This document shows positions 6,254-9,731 of a DNA stretch of 9,731 nucleotides, one piece after another; positions within the stretch are counted from its first letter, which is position 1, and each line of letters opens with the position of its first letter. The notes beneath the pieces were generated by a model. It made no database searches. It had not been told where the DNA came from and saw only the letters and a list, made by a program, of their open reading frames with translations. The DNA is taken from assembly GCA_039714715.1 (NCBI GenBank), contig JBDLIU010000173.1:1-9731 (forward strand). The letters are read 5' to 3'. Both the position numbers and the translations under genes were made by a program. The stretch is from S012-113 sp039714715. GTDB lineage: Bacteria; Bacteroidota; Bacteroidia; Cytophagales; Cyclobacteriaceae.

Positions 6254-6261
6254 CAAAACTA
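6254..6261 (-). promoter_or_regulatory. -7 promoter box for slyD
   Basis: On the minus strand TAGTTTTG matches the Bacteroidota -7 consensus TAnnTTTG exactly, giving a transcription start near 6247 and a leader of about 58 bases. The only nearby upstream TTG (minus strand, 6274-6276) is 12 bases away, shorter than the usual ~17-23, so the -33 element is not convincing. Confidence 0.45.
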
Positions 6262-6384
6262 CCATAATAATCTCAAGGTCTAATCATTGGAAAGAAATGA
6301 TTGGCTTTGTGCCTGATAATTTATGTATCAAACGGATAATCATAAAGCAACCGTTCATCTTAAAACACCTTGATAAAGTACCAT

Positions 6385-6392
6385 TATTTTTG
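6385..6392 (+). promoter_or_regulatory. -7 promoter box for the cupin gene
   Basis: TATTTTTG matches TAnnTTTG exactly, placing transcription start near 6399 and leaving a leader of about 37 bases to the ATG at 6436. The nearest TTG (6370-6372) is only 12 bases upstream. This position argues against the alternative TTG start codon at 6370, which would lie upstream of the transcript. Confidence 0.45.
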
Positions 6393-6435
6393 TATCTTAT
6401 TAGGTGCATTTGATTATCAACAAAACATTAAAGTC

Positions 6436-6759
6436 ATGATATTTTCATTTAATCTATACGATGAAGAAGGTTGGGAAGATGCCAAAGGATACCAGGAAGG
6501 CACCAAAAGAAAAGTGCTCAGAGATGAAAATTGCTGTAAAACCATTTTACTTAAACTACCACAACATTTTCATATGGAAGCACATTCTCATGTGAATGCA
6601 GAGCAACATTTTGTGATTGAGGGATCGTATGCAATAAATAATATTCCTTTTGCAAAAGGATCCTATCAACGTATCCCTCCCAATGAGGAACATGGCACCT
6701 TTACTTCAGAGGATGGTGCCCTATTACTGGTAATGTGGGACCCTGCAAAAAAACAGTAA
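6436..6759 (+). CDS. small single-domain cupin protein
   Basis: This is a one-domain cupin of 107 residues, probably cytoplasmic, with no signal peptide. The metal-binding pattern is visible as HSHVNAEQHFVIEGSY (about residues 50-65), where two His and a Glu would be ligands, followed by a later His in PPNEEHG (about 81-87). It resembles ChrR-type and other stand-alone cupin domains; the substrate or ligand is unknown and could be a metal-dependent reaction or simple small-molecule sensing. I chose the ATG at 6436. The frame is open back to a TTG at 6370, but that would put the start upstream of the predicted promoter box and add 22 residues unlike a cupin N-terminus. It is divergent from slyD and lies 52 bases before the permease gene, so some read-through is possible. 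Confidence 0.85.
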   Translation: MIFSFNLYDEEGWEDAKGYQEGTKRKVLRDENCCKTILLKLPQHFHMEAHSHVNAEQHFVIEGSYAINNIPFAKGSYQRIPPNEEHGTFTSEDGALLLVMWDPAKKQ

Positions 6760-6763
6760 TAGT

Positions 6764-6771
6764 TATATTTG
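6764..6771 (+). promoter_or_regulatory. -7 promoter box for the permease gene
   Basis: TATATTTG matches TAnnTTTG exactly in the 52-base gap after the cupin stop codon. Transcription would start near 6778, about 34 bases before the ATG at 6812. No clear -33 box is seen, so the permease may also be read from the cupin promoter. Confidence 0.4.
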
Positions 6772-6811
6772 CAGCGGTATTACCTGAAATTACATATAGT
6801 ATATTTTTTCA

Positions 6812-7840
6812 ATGATAGAACAGATCATTCCGAGTTTCCGTCATGCTATAATGATAACCGGCTTTGTATTTGTAATGATGCTGGTAATCGAATATATAAA
6901 TGTCAGAACAAAAGGCTTATGGATTAACCTGGTTTCTGCAAAAAGATGGCAGCAATATTTATTTGCAGCAATACTGGGAGCTATTCCGGGCTGTCTAGGA
7001 GCTTTTACAGCAGTAGCCTTATTTACTCATAAGTTAATATCATTCGGTGCCCTGGTAACCGCCATGATCGCTACCAGTGGTGATGAAGCATTTGTTATGC
7101 TTGCCATGTTTCCCGAAAAAGCAATACTAATAACAATGCTTCTGTTTGCTATTGGAATCGCAGCAGGCTACCTGACGGATAAACTAAAACTAAACCCTGT
7201 GGGTGATACGGTTAACAAGCATGAGCTTCCCTTGCATGAGGGGCCTGAATGTAAATGCTTTTCCAAAGATCTGCTGGCGAAACAATTATTAAAACCAAGC
7301 CGGTATCGGATTTTCCTGTTAATAATAATTGGTTTATTACTGGCAGGTATTCTCATGGGATTTATTGCTAAAAATGCTGAAGGGTGGATTCTTACTACAA
7401 TCTACACTACCCTATTAATATCTTTCCTAATAATAATTACTGTACCCGATCACTTTATAAAGGATCACTTATGGCAACATATTGCTAAAGCTCATATTCC
7501 AAAAATATTTGGTTGGACCTTTATCACGCTCCTTGTTTTCAATATACTTCTATCTCAATTCGATGTTGAAGGCTGGCTTTCCAGTAATATGCTGCTGGTT
7601 CTGATTGTAGCTGTTTTAGTAGGTATAATACCTCAATCCGGGCCACACCTTGTATTTGTAACCTTATTTGCCCATGGTAGTATTCCATTGAGCATTCTTC
7701 TTGCCAGTTCGATTTCGCAGGATGGGCATGGCATGTTGCCCTTACTGGCCGAATCCAAAAAGGACTTCCTAACAGTAAAGGGCATCAATATTCTTTATGC
7801 CCTATTAATAGGTTTACTGGGATATATTCTAGGTTACTAG
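6812..7840 (+). CDS. ArsP_2-family membrane permease, putative heavy-metal/manganese exporter
   Basis: This 342-residue polytopic membrane protein has about 9-10 hydrophobic segments and no cleavable signal peptide. It shows the paired signature of the ArsP_2 family (PF11449, annotated as a putative 10-TM heavy-metal exporter and in some genomes as a putative manganese transporter). The first half has GAIPGCLGAFTAVALFTH (56-73) leading to TSGDEAF (88-94). The second half has GIIPQSGPHLVFVTLFAHG (271-289) leading to SSISQDGHGMLPLL (299-312). The two halves are clearly related, an internal duplication. The central hydrophilic loop (about 122-160) carries His137, His142, Cys147 and Cys149, in HELPLHEGPECKCF, a plausible metal-binding patch. 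The transported ion is not established by sequence. It is preceded by its own -7 box and faces the kinase-like gene, with only 9 bases between stop codons and no obvious terminator. Confidence 0.8.
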   Translation: MIEQIIPSFRHAIMITGFVFVMMLVIEYINVRTKGLWINLVSAKRWQQYLFAAILGAIPGCLGAFTAVALFTHKLISFGALVTAMIATSGDEAFVMLAMFPEKAILITMLLFAIGIAAGYLTDKLKLNPVGDTVNKHELPLHEGPECKCFSKDLLAKQLLKPSRYRIFLLIIIGLLLAGILMGFIAKNAEGWILTTIYTTLLISFLIIITVPDHFIKDHLWQHIAKAHIPKIFGWTFITLLVFNILLSQFDVEGWLSSNMLLVLIVAVLVGIIPQSGPHLVFVTLFAHGSIPLSILLASSISQDGHGMLPLLAESKKDFLTVKGINILYALLIGLLGYILGY

Positions 7841-7849
7841 ATTAGGATT

Positions 7850-8551
7850 TCACAGGTTGCTCTTCTCCTTGATCATAGATACTATCGCGGAGCATATTTC
7901 TTTTTTAGTTAGTGTACTGACATTCAATACGAGATCATAATCTGTATATGCTACTTTCCTGCGCATGTAATACCTTTTAAAATTGTTTCTTTTCTGATCT
8001 GATTCAATTACATGCTTATGTGCTCTGGTCTCAGAAATCTTATACTCTCTTGCCACTTTATTCACTCTCCATTCAATGGGGGCAGAAAGTTTTACATGTA
8101 GGTTTCTTCTATTATGTTTTACAATGGCAATACCTGCTCTACCCAGAATAACAACTCCACCTCCCTTTTCAACACTCCGTATTACTTCTTTAAATGTTTT
8201 CTTAATCTTGAATTCACTAGGGTATCTCTCAGTAGAAAATGATCTTAAAATCTCTTCTACGAAACTTTTATCACGTGAATTCTCCAGTTTATCAAAAATA
8301 TCAGGATTAACATTTAACTTTTTAGCCGATTTCTCAAAAATTTCCTTACTCACATATTTCCATGGATGTTTTTTATTAATGCCTTTTAAGTTAGCATTAA
8401 GCACCTTAATAACTTCTTTTACAATAGGCATTCCGTTGCAACCCGTGTCCCGGGAGATCGTAATCACCATTCCCTTGTGTTCAGGATCTGGCTCAGCTAT
8501 TTCGCCAGTAAATCGAACATTTAAGTACTTTGATAAGAATGTAGGTTCCAT
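7850..8551 (-). CDS. cytidylate kinase-like family protein (Cytidylate_kin2 type)
   Basis: This 233-residue protein has a nucleotide-kinase fold resembling cytidylate kinase. The N-terminal strand and loop VITISRDTGCNGMPIVKE (29-46) sits where the P-loop should be. It uses the SR-x-x-G-x-x-G form of this family rather than GxxGxGK[ST], so the classical P-loop lysine is absent. GRAG (137-140), LHVKLSAP (151-158), a lid-like DQKRNNFKRYY (185-195) and YDLVLNVSTLTKKE (205-218) follow in the usual order. PF13189 proteins are widespread but their substrate is mostly unproven, so CMP kinase activity should not be assumed. The roughly 28-residue N-terminal extension before the first strand is somewhat long. 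The ATG at 8551 is the first in frame. It lies 88 bases downstream of the beta-lactamase-family gene on the same strand and is convergent with the permease. Confidence 0.8.
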   Translation of the reverse strand: MEPTFLSKYLNVRFTGEIAEPDPEHKGMVITISRDTGCNGMPIVKEVIKVLNANLKGINKKHPWKYVSKEIFEKSAKKLNVNPDIFDKLENSRDKSFVEEILRSFSTERYPSEFKIKKTFKEVIRSVEKGGGVVILGRAGIAIVKHNRRNLHVKLSAPIEWRVNKVAREYKISETRAHKHVIESDQKRNNFKRYYMRRKVAYTDYDLVLNVSTLTKKEICSAIVSMIKEKSNL

Positions 8552-8605
8552 AATATATTAGAAGATATTTTCTGATATAAAAGTTAACTATTTATTATGA
8601 AAATA

Positions 8606-8634
8606 GAAAATTAGATAAACCATTTATCCTCAAA
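8606..8634 (-). promoter_or_regulatory. possible promoter for the cytidylate kinase-like gene
   Basis: On the minus strand TTTG (8634-8631) is followed after 17 bases by TAATTTTC (8613-8606), which matches TAnnTTTG at all but the last position. Spacing fits the Bacteroidota -33/-7 pattern. The leader would be about 50 bases. One box is imperfect, so this is tentative. Confidence 0.3.
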
Positions 8635-8639
8635 TATCT

Positions 8640-9731
8640 CTATTTCATCGCCTGGTAAAGATTACTCATAAACTCTCCCAGCTTCTTAGGCTCCAACCAC
8701 CTGGTTACTACTACCATGTTATTGGTCTTATCTACAACAATATAATTACCTCCAAAACCAGCAGCATAATAAATGGATTCATCATCTACATCATCCCATT
8801 TTCTTTCTCCCCTATTCAGCCACCACATGTATCCGTATGATGGATTTGCTTTTGATGGTTGTTGAACCATTTTAACCCATTCTTTTGAAATTAGCTGGTT
8901 GCCATTCCAATTACCTTCATTTAAAAATAATAGTCCAAACCTTGCATGATCCTCTGCACTAATAAATATTCCTGCTCCTGAATGACCTCCTCCGGTTACC
9001 GACTGGACTTTCTGGCCATCCACTACAACCCATGCGTGATCATAGCCCATCCACCTCCATGTAGTTGATGCACCAATGGGATCCATAATATTTTCTTTCA
9101 GCACCACCGGTAAAGGTATACGCCACACCTGTAACAGCGCATAGGAAAGCACATTTACCCGCACATCATTATATTTAAAATAGGTGCCCGGCTCATGTAG
9201 TTCACGATATTTCCAATTGTCAATACCACCATCTCGCGGAGGTCTGTCGGACCAATCAGGCATACCAAACAAACTACCCGACCAATCGGAAGATTGATTT
9301 AGAAGATGACGCCATTTTATCTTACTGTTATGAACACCTTCGAATGTACCATCCCACACATAATCTACCACATGGTCATTTACATCCGTAATAAGGCCAT
9401 GATCAATAGCTAACCCGGCAGTTGTTGAAAGATAGCTTTTTGTAACACTAAAAGTCATATCAACTCTTTTAATATCTCCCCATTGAGCAACAATATATCC
9501 ATCCTTAAGTATCATTCCTGCAGGACCTCCACGTTCTTTGGTTGGACCCTTAACATCATGATATGGCTCATGGGCAAAGCCTTTCAAAATAGCAATGCGT
9601 AAATCCCTGGAACCAGAGTACTCATTTTCTTCAGCAAATGCTACCACCTCATCTAATGCTTTGGCATTAAATCCTGCTTTACCAGGACTTATTGTTTCCC
9701 AACTTGCAGCTTTAGAAGGGAAATACTGCCC
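8640..9731 (-). CDS. serine hydrolase of the beta-lactamase (class C/PBP-like) family, partial
   Basis: This is a serine beta-lactamase-fold hydrolase of the broad class C/esterase/6-aminohexanoate-dimer-hydrolase type. The frame is open to the right edge, adding 28 codons before the first in-frame start-like GTG (9647), so the true N-terminus, with any signal peptide, lies outside. Numbering from that GTG, the nucleophile motif is Ser67-Val-Thr-Lys70 in TFSVTKSYLS. The second motif is Tyr159-Asn160-Asp161, where the family's YxN normally has Asn in third place. The third region is GFGGNYIVVD near residues 293-302, in place of KTG/HTG. WRHLLNQSSDW (112-122) and GGGHSGAGIFISAEDHARFGLL are also typical of the family. 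The substrate is unknown; these enzymes are mostly esterases, amidases or peptidases rather than antibiotic-resistance lactamases. It is followed by the kinase-like gene on the same strand. Confidence 0.9.
   Translation of the reverse strand, partial: GQYFPSKAASWETISPGKAGFNAKALDEVVAFAEENEYSGSRDLRIAILKGFAHEPYHDVKGPTKERGGPAGMILKDGYIVAQWGDIKRVDMTFSVTKSYLSTTAGLAIDHGLITDVNDHVVDYVWDGTFEGVHNSKIKWRHLLNQSSDWSGSLFGMPDWSDRPPRDGGIDNWKYRELHEPGTYFKYNDVRVNVLSYALLQVWRIPLPVVLKENIMDPIGASTTWRWMGYDHAWVVVDGQKVQSVTGGGHSGAGIFISAEDHARFGLLFLNEGNWNGNQLISKEWVKMVQQPSKANPSYGYMWWLNRGERKWDDVDDESIYYAAGFGGNYIVVDKTNNMVVVTRWLEPKKLGEFMSNLYQAMK

Noticed and set aside
6370..6392. TTG at 6370 paired with the -7 box at 6385 as a full -33/-7 promoter
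   Set aside because: The 12-base spacer is well below the usual ~17-23 for Bacteroidota promoters, so only the -7 box is reported.
6370..6435. N-terminal extension of the cupin from a TTG at 6370
   Set aside because: The extension overlaps an exact -7 promoter box at 6385-6392 and does not look like a cupin N-terminus; the ATG at 6436 explains the data better.
7801..7812. 12-bp palindrome CCTATTAATAGG near the end of the permease gene
   Set aside because: It lies within codons for a hydrophobic helix, is short and AT-rich, and needs no special explanation.
7828..7841. TCTAG-GTTA-CTAGA hairpin at the convergent ends of the permease and kinase-like genes
   Set aside because: The stem is only 5 bp and AT-rich, with no T-run after it on either strand, so it is not credible as a terminator.
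8076..8561. 161-codon open frame antisense to the cytidylate kinase-like gene
   Set aside because: The opposite strand encodes a recognisable protein family across the same bases; this frame has no motif and no plausible leader.
1..9731. CRISPR arrays, tRNA or rRNA genes, insertion sequences, phage or defence genes
   Set aside because: I looked for direct repeats with spacers, cloverleaf-like segments, transposase or integrase motifs and terminal repeats and saw none; all sizeable genes belong to ordinary metabolic or housekeeping families.

Overview
The window is about 9.7 kb of AT-rich chromosomal DNA, most likely from a Bacteroidota bacterium (a Cytophagales-like lineage is my guess). Three things point there: start codons lack Shine-Dalgarno sequences and sit behind A/T-rich leaders; several leaders carry exact matches to the Bacteroidota -7 promoter box TAnnTTTG; and the protein families fit (a ~570-residue acyl-CoA dehydrogenase with its own EtfB/EtfA, a SlyD-type FKBP, an ArsP_2-type permease, a cytidylate kinase-like protein). 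All intergenic gaps are under 250 bases, and no phage, transposon, CRISPR, rRNA or tRNA was seen.

Layout. Positions 1-1478 (-) hold the N-terminal 492 codons of a class A penicillin-binding protein, cut by the left edge. A 186-base divergent intergenic region with two dyads follows. Positions 1665-5300 (+) are a tight etfB-etfA-acyl-CoA dehydrogenase operon. Its last stop codon lies inside a 34-bp perfect palindrome that also holds the stop codon of a convergent 77-residue hypothetical gene (5312-5545, -). Positions 5546-5706 are rich in structure: a 10-bp-arm inverted repeat, then a 70-nt element with strict 7-nt phasing that switches strand sense at its centre. A SlyD-like peptidyl-prolyl isomerase (5707-6189, -) is divergent from a small cupin (6436-6759, +). 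An ArsP_2-family membrane permease follows (6812-7840, +), facing a cytidylate kinase-like protein (7850-8551, -). The right edge holds a partial serine beta-lactamase-family hydrolase (8640-9731, -).

How the genes work together. The one clear functional unit is the three-gene operon. The dehydrogenase oxidises an acyl-CoA and passes electrons to the EtfA/EtfB flavoprotein, as in fatty-acid or branched-chain acyl-CoA oxidation. EtfB carries the sequence signature of the FixAB/clostridial ETF group, while EtfA has Tyr instead of the usual Arg in its flavin-site GGRG motif, so the final electron acceptor is uncertain. The other genes look like independent housekeeping or stress genes: wall synthesis, protein folding and nickel handling, metal export, nucleotide kinase-like and hydrolase functions.

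I did not find a convincing new multi-gene system. The most unusual signals are non-coding: the double-stop palindrome, the heptamer-phased mirror element, and the dyad with a repeated half-site in front of etfB.
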